A DNA stretch of 64,000 nucleotides, from contig NZ_CP035042.1 of NCBI RefSeq assembly GCF_009834345.1, positions 4,464,001 through 4,528,000 on the forward strand. The letters run 5' to 3'. The notes under the pieces are model-generated. The model was not told the origin of the DNA, did no database searches, and saw only the letters and a program-made list of their open reading frames with translations. Positions 50,742 through 60,130 of this stretch are shown one piece after another. A program made the position numbers and the translations under genes. Numbering within the stretch: the stretch's first letter is position 1; the number at the start of each line of letters is the position of its first letter. The stretch is from Billgrantia tianxiuensis. GTDB taxonomy: Bacteria; Pseudomonadota; Gammaproteobacteria; Pseudomonadales; Halomonadaceae.

Positions 50742-51995
50742 CTAGCGCGCCGTGGCGGTCTCCCCCTGCGAGCCGCGAGACTCGCGGGAGAAGTCGAAGT
50801 CGCGGAATTCCACCAGCAGGGAGAGGCCCGCCCCCAGCACCAGCGCCCAGAAGGAGGAGCCGATGCCAAGGATCTGGATCCCCGAGACGGCGATCAGGAA
50901 GGAGAACATCGCCCCCACCTCATGCTTGCCGGAGAAGGTCATGTGCATGGCCGAGCCGATCACCCGCAGCAGCGCCAGCCCGGCGACGATGGCGATGAAG
51001 TAGCTCGGCATCGCCTCGATCAGGCTGAACACGAAGCCGTAGAAGGGCGCCGCCGTGACGAAGATGATGCCGACGATTACCGCCGCCACCCAGCGCTTGT
51101 CGTGGCTGCCGGCTTCCGGCCCCGAGCAAATTCCGGTCATCGGTGCGGCGATGCAGGTGCTGTGCAGGTTGAAGAAGGCCGACACCATGGTGCCGAAGCC
51201 GCCCAGCGCGGTGATCGCATTGGCCGGCGCGCTCTTGTAGCCCATGCCCTTGACCAGCCCCACCCCGGCCGGGGTTTCCATGCCAACGAGGATCAACGCC
51301 AGCGGCAGGCCATAGGCCAGGAAGGCTTCCAGGGTGAAGGCCGGCATGATGAATTCGGGCAGCTTGAAGGTGAACGTGACGCTCGAGAAATCGGCGCCGG
51401 AGAGCGCCATGTAGCCGACGCCCACCAGCAGCGTGACCACCAGCGGCGGCACCCGGCGCAGGTAGCGCGCGGCGAAGAAGAAGGAGAGGATCATGATCGT
51501 CGCCGGCACCAAGGCATTCTGCAGCGGCATCACCATGTTGGTGCCGAACTTGAGCAGGATGCCCGCCACCATGCCCATCACGATGGGCATCGGAATCAAG
51601 CGCATGACCAGGCTCATCCACCCCGCCAGGCCCACCACCAGCGCGATGGCGCCCGCGATCAGCGTGGCGCCCAGCGCCTCGTTGAGGCCCACCAGGGGAA
51701 TGACGGCGGCGAACAGCAGCGCGCCGGGGATCGAGTTGGCCATCGGCAGCGGCAGCCGGTAGTAGGCCGGCAGGAACAGCCCGAACAGGCCGTTGATCAT
51801 CAGGTAGCTGATCACCCACAGCAGGGTGAACTCCTGGGGGAGGCCCGCCGCGGTGCCGGCGCTGATGTGGATGACGCCGGCGCTGAGGCCGAAGATCCCG
51901 GCCACCACGCCGGCACTCAGGTTGTCGGCGTTGAGATCACGGAGGAAGTCGCGTGGCGCCGTGGCGAGTCCGGCGCCCTTCTCGATATGTTTCAC
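50742..51995 (-). CDS. Second BenE-like aromatic acid transporter
   Basis: A 417-residue paralogue of the BenE family with its own sequence: NADNLSAGVVAGIFGLSAGVIHISAGTAAG, LPMANSIPGALLF, METPAGVGLVKGMGYKSAPANAI and FFNLHSTCIAAPMTGICSG. It is clearly distinct from the next gene, so not a recent duplication. It lies 69 bp downstream of benD and is probably the end of the ben operon. Cargo could be benzoate or a related acid. Confidence 0.86.
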   Translation of the reverse strand: MKHIEKGAGLATAPRDFLRDLNADNLSAGVVAGIFGLSAGVIHISAGTAAGLPQEFTLLWVISYLMINGLFGLFLPAYYRLPLPMANSIPGALLFAAVIPLVGLNEALGATLIAGAIALVVGLAGWMSLVMRLIPMPIVMGMVAGILLKFGTNMVMPLQNALVPATIMILSFFFAARYLRRVPPLVVTLLVGVGYMALSGADFSSVTFTFKLPEFIMPAFTLEAFLAYGLPLALILVGMETPAGVGLVKGMGYKSAPANAITALGGFGTMVSAFFNLHSTCIAAPMTGICSGPEAGSHDKRWVAAVIVGIIFVTAAPFYGFVFSLIEAMPSYFIAIVAGLALLRVIGSAMHMTFSGKHEVGAMFSFLIAVSGIQILGIGSSFWALVLGAGLSLLVEFRDFDFSRESRGSQGETATAR

Positions 51996-52064
51996 GTTGT
52001 GCTCCAGGGGATTTTTTATGATTGAAGTGTTGGTGCGAGTAGTGAACGTGTCGCGTGCGGCCGG

Positions 52065-52847
52065 TCAGCCGCTGTCACCTCCCGCCACAGGCACCACGCT
52101 GCCGGTGATGTAGCTGGCGTCGCGGGAGGCCAGGAACAGGATCGGGGCCGCCATCTCGTCCAGGGTGCCGTAGCGCCCCATCAGACAGCTGTTCTTGGTC
52201 TGGTCGATGTGGGCCTGGAACCAGGCTTGCTCCTGCTCGTTGCGTGGCTCGGGAGTACCGCGCGAGATCCGCCGGGGTGGCGCCTCGGTCCCGCCGGGGG
52301 CGGTGGCCACCACGCGAATGCCATGCTCGGCATATTCGAAGGCCAGGGAAGCGGTCAAGGCGTTGACGCCACCCTTGGCCGCCGAGTAAGGAATCCGGTG
52401 GATACCGCGAGTCGCCGCTGACGACACGTTGACGATGACGCCGCCACCCTGCTCCACCATGGGGGGCAGCGCCGCACGACAGCACCACAGGGTGGGCATC
52501 AGCGAACGGGTAATCTCGGCCGAGATCTGGCTTTCGGTGAACTCGGTGAAGGGTTTGAAGTTGATCGCTCCCCCCACGTTGTTGATCAGGATGTCGAGAC
52601 GTCCGTAGTGCTCGACGGTCCTACGCATCACTTCCTCGGCACCCTGCCAGGTCTCCAGGTCGGCCTGCAGCGCAATGGCCTCGACGCCCTGCTCGCACAG
52701 TCCCGCCACCACTTCATGGATAAGGTCGGAACGATCCACCAGCGCCAGCCGGGCGCCCTCGGCCCCGGCGCGCTCGGCGACGCGCCGGCCGATGCCCTGG
52801 GCGGCGCCGGTGATCACCATCGTCTGGTCCTGGAATCGGACGCTCAT
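52065..52847 (-). CDS. benD: Benzoate diol dehydrogenase BenD
   Basis: A 260-residue SDR that oxidises and decarboxylates the benzoate cis-diol to catechol. Cofactor loop VITGAAQGIGRRVAER, INNVGGAINFKPFTEFTESQI (a BenD-type stretch), catalytic Ser in NVSSAATRGIHRIPYSAAKGG with Tyr and Lys. The start overlaps the benC stop (ATGA). Confidence 0.93.
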   Translation of the reverse strand: MSVRFQDQTMVITGAAQGIGRRVAERAGAEGARLALVDRSDLIHEVVAGLCEQGVEAIALQADLETWQGAEEVMRRTVEHYGRLDILINNVGGAINFKPFTEFTESQISAEITRSLMPTLWCCRAALPPMVEQGGGVIVNVSSAATRGIHRIPYSAAKGGVNALTASLAFEYAEHGIRVVATAPGGTEAPPRRISRGTPEPRNEQEQAWFQAHIDQTKNSCLMGRYGTLDEMAAPILFLASRDASYITGSVVPVAGGDSG

Positions 52848-53887
52848 GCCACCGCCTCCTTCTTCGCCTCTTCCGGCGCCAGGCTCGGGGCGAACTTCTC
52901 GTAGTGGAAGCTGGCCGGCGAGATGCCCTGCTCGCGGAAGTGGGCGAGCACCGCATCGACCATCGGCGGCGGCCCGCACAGGTAGACGTCGACCTCGCCG
53001 TCGTGCAGCAGCTCGGGGGCCATGTGGTGGGTCACGTAACCCTTGCGCGGGTGCTCGCTGGCCGCATCGGCCACCACCGTGGTGTAGGCGAAGTCGGGCA
53101 ACGCCTCGACGAAGGCGTCGAGTTCGTCGAGCTTGACCAGATGGTCGTCGACGTTCACCCCGTACAGCAGCCGCACCGGCTGGTCGCAGCCGCGTGCCTG
53201 CAGCTGGCGCAGCATGGAGAGAAACGGCGCCAGCCCGGTGCCGCCGGCCAGCATCAGCACGGGGCGCTCGACCTCGCGCAGATAGAAGCTGCCCATCGGC
53301 CCGGTCAGGGTCAGGTCGTCCTCGGGCTTGGCCGCCCCGGTCAGGTAGCCGCTCATCAGGCCATTCGGCACGTTGCGGATGAGGAAGCTGGCACGCCGCT
53401 CGCCGGGCAGCGAGCTGAACGAGTAAGAGCGGGTCTCGTCGCTGCCCGGCACCTGGATGTTGACGTACTGCCCCGGCAGGAAAGTGAGCCCCTCGCCTTC
53501 GTCGAGATCGACAACGAGCTCGAAGCTGTCCTCGGAGAGGCGCTCGACTTCGGCGACCCGGCCGGGGAACTCGCCGACGCCGGTCTTGCACAGGGTCGAG
53601 GCCACCGGCACCTGCACCACGCAGTCCGACGACGGCACCATCTGGCAGGTCAGCACCTTGCCTTCGGCGGCCTCCTCGTCGGAGAGCGCCTCGTCGATGT
53701 ACTCGTCGCCCAGGTCGAACGCACCCTGCTCACAGGTGCCCTTGCAGGTGCCGCAGACACCGTCGGAGCAGTCCATCGGCAGATTGACCTTGTGGCGATA
53801 GGCGGCGTCGAGCACCGTCTCGCCTTCCTTGCAGCTGATGAAGCGGGTCACGCCGTCTTCGAAGTTGAGGGCTATGGTGTAGCTCAT
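52844..53887 (-). CDS. benC: Benzoate dioxygenase reductase BenC
   Basis: A 347-residue reductase with N-terminal 2Fe-2S domain (CSDGVCGTCKGTCEQG, CQMVPSSDCVV), then an FAD domain (ETRSYSFSSLPGE) and an NAD domain (MLAGGTGLAPFLSMLRQL). It passes electrons from NADH to the BenAB oxygenase. Gap to benB is 31 bp. Confidence 0.94.
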   Translation of the reverse strand: MSYTIALNFEDGVTRFISCKEGETVLDAAYRHKVNLPMDCSDGVCGTCKGTCEQGAFDLGDEYIDEALSDEEAAEGKVLTCQMVPSSDCVVQVPVASTLCKTGVGEFPGRVAEVERLSEDSFELVVDLDEGEGLTFLPGQYVNIQVPGSDETRSYSFSSLPGERRASFLIRNVPNGLMSGYLTGAAKPEDDLTLTGPMGSFYLREVERPVLMLAGGTGLAPFLSMLRQLQARGCDQPVRLLYGVNVDDHLVKLDELDAFVEALPDFAYTTVVADAASEHPRKGYVTHHMAPELLHDGEVDVYLCGPPPMVDAVLAHFREQGISPASFHYEKFAPSLAPEEAKKEAVA

Positions 53888-53918
53888 GCTCGTCTCCTCC
53901 CACCGGGATCACGGTCGC

Positions 53919-54404
53919 TCAGACGTGGTACACGTCGATGACCTGGTGGATGTAGTCGTTGTTCAGCACCACCTTCTTGTAGGTGATCAGCGGCGCGTCG
54001 CCGGACACGTCCAGGGTGTAGAACGACGTGCCGAAGTAGGCGTTGGTCTGCTGGTAGCGGTGGCTCAGGGTGTGCCAGTTGAAGCGCAGCTCGACCGTGT
54101 CGCCCTCCTGCGAGAGCACCTCCAGGTTGGAGACCTGGTGGGTGGTGCGCGGCTCGGGGATGCTGGTCGCCCCGGAGCGCTCGGTCTTGATGCGGTAGAC
54201 GCGGTCCTCCAGCCCCTCGCGGTTGGGGTAGTAGATCAGCGATATCTCGCTCTGCGGGTCCTCGGTCAGCCGGTCGTCGTCGTCCCAGGCCGGCATCCAG
54301 AAGACCGCGTCCTTGTGGTAGCAGGTCAGCCACTCGTCCCACTGGCGGTCGTCGAGTAGCCGGGCCTCGCGATAGACAAAGGCCTGAATATCGAGATAAG
54401 TCAT
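53919..54404 (-). CDS. benB: Benzoate 1,2-dioxygenase small subunit BenB
   Basis: A 161-residue beta subunit with the family pattern IQAFVYREARLLDDRQWDEWLTCYHKDAVFWMPAWDDDD and SQSEI-type dimer contacts (DPQSEISLIYYPNREGLEDRVYRI). It lies 14 bp after benA. Confidence 0.94.
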   Translation of the reverse strand: MTYLDIQAFVYREARLLDDRQWDEWLTCYHKDAVFWMPAWDDDDRLTEDPQSEISLIYYPNREGLEDRVYRIKTERSGATSIPEPRTTHQVSNLEVLSQEGDTVELRFNWHTLSHRYQQTNAYFGTSFYTLDVSGDAPLITYKKVVLNNDYIHQVIDVYHV

Positions 54405-54418
54405 GACGGTGCCCTCCC

Positions 54419-55786
54419 TCAGGCCGACGCGGTGGCAATGAACTGGCTGCGCTCTTTCTCGATGGCGCGCAGCATCTCCTCGACCCAGTGCTTGTGATGC
54501 ATCACGTAGAGACCCTCGTCCTCGGGCGAGGCGCCGCTGAGCAGCGGCTTCATGTCGATGGCGCGGGCGTTGTCGTCGGCGCCCTCGATCCACTGCCTGG
54601 CACCGCGGGAGAGATCGTTCCACTCGGCGTCGAGGCCGGCGTAGCCGTTCTGGCAGGCGCGGAACTCCTCCAGGTCGTCCGGCGTGCCCATGCCGCTGAC
54701 GTTGAAGAAGTCCTCGTACTGGCGGATGCGCAGGGCGCGGTTCTCGGCCGATTCGCCCTTGGGCGCGAAGCAGTAGATGGTGACCTCGCTCTTGTCCACG
54801 GCGATGGGCCGGATCACGCGGATCTGGGTGGAGAACTGGTCCATCAGGTAGACGTTGGGGTAGAGGCAGAGATTGCGCGTCTGGTTGACGATGGAGTCGG
54901 CGCGCGCCTCGCCGAGCTCCTGCTCGATGCGCTCGCGCTGGGCGTAGACCGGACGCACCTCGGGGTTGAGCAGGCGCGTCCACAGCATCATGTGGCCGTT
55001 CTCATAGGAGTAGAAGCCGCCCATGCTCTTCGACCAGCCGTTGGCGTCCACCGCCTTGGTGCCGCCGGCATCGTAGTTGCGCCGCTCCATGGTCGAGGCG
55101 TAGTTCCAGTGCACGGTGCTGACGTGGTAGCCATCGGCCCCGTTCTCGGCGCCCAGCTTCCAGTTGCCGTTGAAGGTGTAGGAGGAGGTGCCGCGCAGGA
55201 TCTCGATGCCCTCCGGCGCCTGGTCGACGATGTTGTCGATGATCTTGGTGGTCTCGCCGAGGTACTCGGTGAGCGGGGCGACGTCGGCGCTCAGGCTGCC
55301 GAACAGGAAGCCGCGATAGCTCTCGAAGCGCGCCACGCGCTTGAGGTCATGGGAGCCCTCCTGCTTGAAGCTCTCGGGGTAGGCGCCGGTCTTCTCGTTC
55401 TTGGCCTTGAGCAGCTTGCCGTCGTTCTTGAAGGACCAGCCGTGGAACGGGCAGGTGAAGGTGCCCTTGTTGCCGCGCTTCTTGCGGCACAGGGTCGCGC
55501 CGCGGTGGGCGCAGGCGTTGATCAGCGCGTGCAGCTCGCCCTGCTTGTCGCGGGTGATGATCACCGGCTGGCGGCCCATGGTGACGGTCATGTAGTCACC
55601 CGGCTCGGCGATCTGGCTCTCGTGGGCCAGGAACAGCCAGTTGCCTTCGAAGATGTGCTTCATCTCCAGCTCGAAGAAGGCCGGGTCGGTGAACATGCTG
55701 CGGTGGCAGCGGAAGATGCCGTTCTCGGGGTCGTCGACGACGGCGCCGCGGACGCGTTTCTCGAGACGATCAAGCTGTGCGGTCAT
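54419..55786 (-). CDS. benA: Benzoate 1,2-dioxygenase large subunit BenA
   Basis: A 455-residue Rieske oxygenase alpha subunit. Rieske ligands are in [28 protein letters not shown]; the mononuclear iron site is [16 protein letters not shown]. Converts benzoate to the 1,2-dihydrodiol. The sequence is intact, in contrast with the IacC-like paralogue. Confidence 0.94.
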   Translation of the reverse strand: MTAQLDRLEKRVRGAVVDDPENGIFRCHRSMFTDPAFFELEMKHIFEGNWLFLAHESQIAEPGDYMTVTMGRQPVIITRDKQGELHALINACAHRGATLCRKKRGNKGTFTCPFHGWSFKNDGKLLKAKNEKTGAYPESFKQEGSHDLKRVARFESYRGFLFGSLSADVAPLTEYLGETTKIIDNIVDQAPEGIEILRGTSSYTFNGNWKLGAENGADGYHVSTVHWNYASTMERRNYDAGGTKAVDANGWSKSMGGFYSYENGHMMLWTRLLNPEVRPVYAQRERIEQELGEARADSIVNQTRNLCLYPNVYLMDQFSTQIRVIRPIAVDKSEVTIYCFAPKGESAENRALRIRQYEDFFNVSGMGTPDDLEEFRACQNGYAGLDAEWNDLSRGARQWIEGADDNARAIDMKPLLSGASPEDEGLYVMHHKHWVEEMLRAIEKERSQFIATASA

Positions 55787-55823
55787 GGCTCCAACTCCTC
55801 GTTGCTCTTGTCAGGTCGTGAGG

Positions 55824-55858
55824 CTCCCCTACCCACCGGCCCGGGGCCGGTGGGGGAG
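55824..55858. other. Long GC hairpin between catA and benA
   Basis: CTCCCC, then CCCACCGGCC, pairs with GGCCGGTGGG and GGAG, a stem of about 15 bp with a small bulge. No T run follows on the minus strand, so it is more likely a partial terminator, RNA processing or mRNA-stability element separating the cat and ben portions of the transcript. Confidence 0.5.
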
Positions 55859-55896
55859 CGCTGCATGTTGGGATGGGGTCGGGACGCGGCGGGCGC

Positions 55897-56870
55897 TCAG
55901 ACCTCGGCGGTGCCGGCCAGCTGGCTGGCCTGATCCTCGGCGTCTTCCAGGGCCCGCGGGCGCTTGTGGCGAACCTGCAGCTCGGGGCCTCGGTGCGCGC
56001 CAGCTCGACATCGAAGACCACCTCGGAGAACGGGCCGTCCAGTTCGCGCCGGGCGATCTCGGCCGGGTCCTCGATGCGGTTCGCCGGAATGACCAGCTCC
56101 TCACGGGTGGCGAAGGCGAAGTCGTCGAAGGTGTAGGGGTCGCCGGCCAGGTTGATCTGGGTGGTCAGGTGGCGATGCCCCGGCGCAGAAATGAAGAAGT
56201 GGATGTGCGCCGGACGCTGGCCGTGGCGGCCCAGAGCCTTGAGCACCTGGTCGGTGGGGGCGCCTTCCGGCACGCCGTAGCCGGAGGGGATGATGCTGCG
56301 CGCGGTATAGCGGCCCTGCGCATCGGTGACGATGGTGCGGCGCAGGTTGTATTCGCTCTGGGTCTTGTCGAAGAAGGAGTAGCCGCCCTTGGAGTCGGCG
56401 TGCCAGATCTCGACCTTGGCGCCGGCCACCGGCTTGCCGTCGACGTCGCGCACCTGACCGGTCAGCCACATGGTTTCACCGTCCGGGTCCTGGCCGTCGT
56501 CCATGCGCGCGAAGCCCTCGGCCTCGGGGGCGCCGGCGACGTAGAGCGGGCCCTCGATGGTGCGCGGCGTACCGCCGTTGCGCTTGGCCTCGGCGTCGAT
56601 GGCGTCCTGGCGCATGTCGAGGTAGTGGTCGAAGCCGAGCCCCGGCGAGAGCAGGCCGAACTGGGTCTGGCCGCCCAGCGCATTGAGCAGGCTGACGGTC
56701 GACCAGTACTCCTCCGGGGTGACGTCGAAGTCGTCGATCAGCCGGTACAGGTCGGAGAGCAGGCGATGCATGATCTGCTTGGCGCGGTGGCTGCCGCCCT
56801 GCTCGTCGAAGCCGGAGACGGCCTTCAGGAAGTTCTGCACCTCGGGGGTATCGAAGATCTTCACGGTCAT
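55897..56870 (-). CDS. catA: Catechol 1,2-dioxygenase (frameshifted near C-terminus)
   Basis: Intradiol dioxygenase cleaving catechol to cis,cis-muconate, about 324 residues after repair. N-terminal linker helices are followed by LYVAGAPEAEGFARMDDGQDPDGE, Tyr ligands around GYSFFDKTQSEYNLRRTI and GRYTARSIIPSGYGVPEGAP, and His ligands in RPAHIHFFISAPGH. The break is at the G run 55984-55987; one added base gives EAPELQVRHKRPRALEDAED and a stop at 55897. It follows catC by 56 bp. Confidence 0.9.
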
Positions 56871-56926
56871 GGGTCATTCCTCGTTGTCGTTGGTTGCCCT
56901 AGGGGGCTGGCGTGATGCGTCGCGGC

Positions 56927-57217
56927 TCAGCTGTCGTCGTCGCGAATGGAGGACGGGTGGCGGCACAGCGGCTTGACGCCGATCTCCATCCACGGGAAGA
57001 GCGGCAGGCCCGCGACGAGCTCCTGCAACTCGGCGTTGTCGCGCACGTCGAAGATGCTGACGTTGGCGTAGCTGCCGGCGACCCGCCACAGGTGTCGCCA
57101 CTTGCCCTGGCGCTGAAGCTCCTGGGCGTACTCCTTCTCGCGCGCCTTGATCGCGGCGGCCTCTTCGGCCGGCATCGACGGCGGCAGCTTGACGGTCATT
57201 TCCACTTGGAAAAGCAT
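56927..57217 (-). CDS. catC: Muconolactone isomerase CatC
   Basis: A 96-residue ferredoxin-like-fold isomerase: MLFQVEMTVKLPPSMPAEEAAAIKAREKEYAQELQRQGKW, SYANVSIFDVRDNAELQELVAGLPLFPWMEI. GAGGAG precedes ATG 57217. Converts muconolactone to 3-oxoadipate enol-lactone. It lies 10 bp after catB. Confidence 0.95.
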   Translation of the reverse strand: MLFQVEMTVKLPPSMPAEEAAAIKAREKEYAQELQRQGKWRHLWRVAGSYANVSIFDVRDNAELQELVAGLPLFPWMEIGVKPLCRHPSSIRDDDS

Positions 57218-57227
57218 GCGTTTCTCC

Positions 57228-58346
57228 TCAACGGCGGACGTAATGCGCCAATTTGTCCTCATCCAGGGCGATGCCCAGCCCCGGCCCTTTCGGCAGCTCC
57301 ACGCCGAACTCGCCGTAGGCGAGCGGCTCGGCGACGATGTCGTCCCTGAGCAGCAGCGGACCGAACATCTCGCTGCCCCAGGCCAGCTCGGGCAGCGTCG
57401 CCCAGGCGTGCAGCGAGGCGGCGGTGCCGATGGTGCCCTCGAGCAGAGTGCCGCCGTAGAGGCCGATGCCGGCCGCCTGGGCGACCTGGGCCAGCGCCAG
57501 GGCGCCGCGCGGGCCGCCGGCCTTGGCGATCTTCAGCGCATAGGCGCCATTGAAGCCAGCCGCGGCCAGGGCGAAGCCGTCGCGGGCGTCGGCCACCGCC
57601 TCGTCGGCCAGCATCGGCACCTCGAAGCGGTTGGCCAGGCGCACCAGGCCGGCATGCTCGCGGGCGGGAATCGGCTGCTCGATCAGGTCGATGCCGGCGG
57701 CCTGCAGCGCGGCGATGCCGCGCACGGCGGTGCTCTCGTCCCAGGCCTGGTTGACGTCGACCCTGACGCTTGCCCGCTCGCCCAGCGCCTCCTTGATCGC
57801 GGCCACGTGGCGCACGTCGTCGTCCACGGCGTTGGCCCCGATCTTGAGCTTGAAGTCGCAATGGCGACGCTGCTCCAGGCGCTGGAAGGCCTCGTCGATG
57901 TCGCGGGCGGTATCGCCGCTGGCGAGGGTCCACAACACCGGCAGGTGGTCGTGGCGCGCGCCGCCGAGCAGCTCGGCCATGGGCAGGCCCAGACGCTTGC
58001 CCTGGGCGTCGAGCAGCGCGGTCTCCAACGCCGACTTGGCGATGGCGTTGCCGCGGGCATGGCGGTCGAGCCGGGCCCGCAGCGCGGCGACGGCGCCCGC
58101 CGGCTGGCCGATCAGCAGCGGAGCCAGGTAGGCGTCGATGTTGCGCTTGATGCTCTCGGGACTCTCGGGGCCGTAGGCGAGCCCGCCGATGGTGGTGCCT
58201 TCGCCCAGCCCCTCGATGCCGTCGCTGTCGCGAAGGCGCACGATGACCAGCGTCTGGCAGGCCATGGTGGTCATGGAGAGCTTGTGGGGGCGGATGGTCG
58301 GCAGGTCGACCAGCAGCGTTTCGATGGACTCGATGACAGATGACAT
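57228..58346 (-). CDS. catB: Muconate cycloisomerase CatB
   Basis: A 372-residue enolase-superfamily enzyme: IETLLVDLPTIRPHKLSMTTM, the catalytic Lys pair in DFKLKIGANAV, metal ligands in VRVDVNQAWD, LIEQPIP and MLADEAVAD, and a C-terminal GTLLEGTIGTAASLHAWAT. ATG 58346 is the conventional start; a longer frame runs into the promoter region. First gene of catBCA-benABCD. Confidence 0.94.
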   Translation of the reverse strand: MSSVIESIETLLVDLPTIRPHKLSMTTMACQTLVIVRLRDSDGIEGLGEGTTIGGLAYGPESPESIKRNIDAYLAPLLIGQPAGAVAALRARLDRHARGNAIAKSALETALLDAQGKRLGLPMAELLGGARHDHLPVLWTLASGDTARDIDEAFQRLEQRRHCDFKLKIGANAVDDDVRHVAAIKEALGERASVRVDVNQAWDESTAVRGIAALQAAGIDLIEQPIPAREHAGLVRLANRFEVPMLADEAVADARDGFALAAAGFNGAYALKIAKAGGPRGALALAQVAQAAGIGLYGGTLLEGTIGTAASLHAWATLPELAWGSEMFGPLLLRDDIVAEPLAYGEFGVELPKGPGLGIALDEDKLAHYVRR

Positions 58347-58372
58347 GCGCGCTCCGGCGGTTCGGTGTTTCG

Positions 58373-58387
58373 ATACCATGGCAGTCT
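58373..58387. promoter_or_regulatory. Imperfect LysR (CatR/BenM-type) site near catB
   Basis: ATACCATGGCAGTCT fits ATAC-N7-GTAT with one mismatch in the right half (GTCT). It lies 27 bp upstream of the catB ATG, probably at the catB promoter, as a secondary regulator-binding site. Confidence 0.5.
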
Positions 58388-58432
58388 GATTGCCCCGGCG
58401 CGGCCGAACCAATATCGTTTAGGTCGTCAGCC

Positions 58433-58447
58433 ATACCCTGGAGGTAT
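58433..58447. promoter_or_regulatory. Perfect ATAC-N7-GTAT LysR box (CatR site)
   Basis: ATACCCTGGAGGTAT is a 15-bp near-palindrome meeting the T-N11-A rule and exactly matching ATAC-N7-GTAT, the BenM/CatM-type operator. It covers the catR ribosome site and ends one base before the catR ATG, so bound regulator could both repress catR and activate catB about 90 bp away. Confidence 0.78.
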
Positions 58448-58448
58448 C

Positions 58449-59351
58449 ATGGAGCTGCGACATCTGCGCTACTTCTGCGTCGTGGCGGAGGAGCTGAACC
58501 TGACCCGGGCGGCCACCAGGCTGCACATGGCACAGCCGCCATTGTCACGACAAATCAAACAGTTGGAGGGAGAGATCGGCGCCGAGTTGTTCGAGCGGAG
58601 TGCGCGCGGGCTGCGCCTGACGCCGGCGGGCCAGCTCTTCCATGAGCATACCCTGCAGATAATGGAGAAGCTCGACACCACCATCGCCGCGACCCAGCGC
58701 CTGGCCCGCAGCAAGCGCGTGATGTTCGGCATCGGCTTCGTTCCTTCGGTGTTCTACGGCCAGTTGCCGCTGCTGGTACGTGAATTACGACAAAAGGATA
58801 ACGTCGAGCTGGTGCTGGCCGAGCTGACCACGGTGCAGCAGGTGCAGGCGCTCAAGAGCGGGCGCATCGACATGGGCTTCGGCCGCATGCGCATCGACGA
58901 CCCCGACGTGGAACAGGAGAACCTGTTCGACGAGCCGCTGATGGCCGCCCTGCCCGAAGGCCATCCGCTGGCCGATACCGTGCCGACCCTGGCCCAGCTC
59001 GCCGAGTATCCCCTGGTGTTGTTCCCGGCCCAGCCGCGCCCCAGCCTGGCCGACATGACGCTGGGGCTGTTTCGCCGCCGTGGGCTCAAGGTCACCGTGG
59101 CGCAGGAGGCCAACGAGCTGCAGACCGCGCTCGGCCTGGTGGCCTCGGAGATCGGCATCACCCTGGTGCCGGAGCAGGTCAAGCGGGTCAGGCGCGACGG
59201 CATCGTCTACGTCTACCTCGCCGACCCGGGCCTGACCTCGCCGGTGATTTGCAGCCGGCGCAAGGGCGAGGCGCCCTCGCCGATCATGCAGGAGGCCAAT
59301 GCCATTCTCGAGGTGTTGGTTGAAAACCGCCGCAGCGGCAGGTATCCCTGA
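58449..59351 (+). CDS. catR: LysR-type regulator CatR
   Basis: A 300-residue LysR regulator of the CatR/BenM group, responsive to cis,cis-muconate. N-terminal winged helix: MELRHLRYFCVVAEELNLTRAATRLHMAQPPLSRQIKQLE. The effector domain contains IGFVPSVFYGQLP and SEIGITLVPEQV. Transcribed divergently from catB. GGAGG lies 4 bp before ATG 58449. Confidence 0.92.
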   Translation: MELRHLRYFCVVAEELNLTRAATRLHMAQPPLSRQIKQLEGEIGAELFERSARGLRLTPAGQLFHEHTLQIMEKLDTTIAATQRLARSKRVMFGIGFVPSVFYGQLPLLVRELRQKDNVELVLAELTTVQQVQALKSGRIDMGFGRMRIDDPDVEQENLFDEPLMAALPEGHPLADTVPTLAQLAEYPLVLFPAQPRPSLADMTLGLFRRRGLKVTVAQEANELQTALGLVASEIGITLVPEQVKRVRRDGIVYVYLADPGLTSPVICSRRKGEAPSPIMQEANAILEVLVENRRSGRYP

Positions 59352-59375
59352 TCCGACGGTACGGGTACGAAAGGG

Positions 59376-59981
59376 TCAGGCGCGCGGTCGCGCCACGGCC
59401 AGGCACGACGCCCGATTGCCGTGGCGCGATAGCACCCGGAACTCATCCAGCGCCAGGTCGGCGGCGTCGAGCTGCGCCTTGAACGCCTCCTCGTAGGTCA
59501 CGCGGCCGAAGTCGATGCTGGTGAGCCGCTTGAGCAGGGGCTTGAGGCGCTCCATCGTGGGCGAAGGGCGCAGTTGGATTGTCTGGGTGAAATAGAGCTG
59601 CCCGCCCGGCGCCAGCAGCCCGGCACTGTGGCGCAAGGCCCGCTCGGGCTCCGGCAGCAGCATGAAGCTGGCGGAGAAGTAGATGGCGTCATAGGGCCCG
59701 CCGCAGTGATCGTAGACCGATTCGAGCCGCACCTCGGCGTGTTCTGCCAGTGCAGAGTCGTGCAGCCGCTTGCGGGCGCGCGCGACGTAGTCGGCGTCAA
59801 TGTCGATCCCGACGATGCGCAGCTCCTTGCGTTTCGCCGCCTCGGCATTGGCCAACAGTGCGCCGGCGGTGCCGATGCCGACGTCGAGCAGCGCCGCCCC
59901 CGCGGGCAGCCGCTCGAGCACTTCGGCGTACCAGCGGGCGGTGAGCCTGAGGATGAAGGTGTCGTAGACGATGCCTCTCAT
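59376..59981 (-). CDS. SAM-dependent methyltransferase
   Basis: A 201-residue class I methyltransferase. Motif I is LLDVGIGTAGALLANAEA, followed by VGIDIDADYVARARKRL and the post-I region ASFMLLPEPERALRHSAGLLAPGG. Substrate unknown. It converges on catR with a 24-bp gap and is not obviously part of the aromatic pathway. Confidence 0.85.
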   Translation of the reverse strand: MRGIVYDTFILRLTARWYAEVLERLPAGAALLDVGIGTAGALLANAEAAKRKELRIVGIDIDADYVARARKRLHDSALAEHAEVRLESVYDHCGGPYDAIYFSASFMLLPEPERALRHSAGLLAPGGQLYFTQTIQLRPSPTMERLKPLLKRLTSIDFGRVTYEEAFKAQLDAADLALDEFRVLSRHGNRASCLAVARPRA

Positions 59982-60130
59982 TGGCTCAGCCTATCATGTC
60001 TCGCTGGCCGGAAATCGTCCCGGCGCACACGGAGGGTTTGACCAAGGTCGGGTTGCGATGCTGCTGTCGGAGCGAAACCATAGCGAACTAACGTACGCAT
60101 AACGCACACGACAGCCAAACGGAACCGCAC

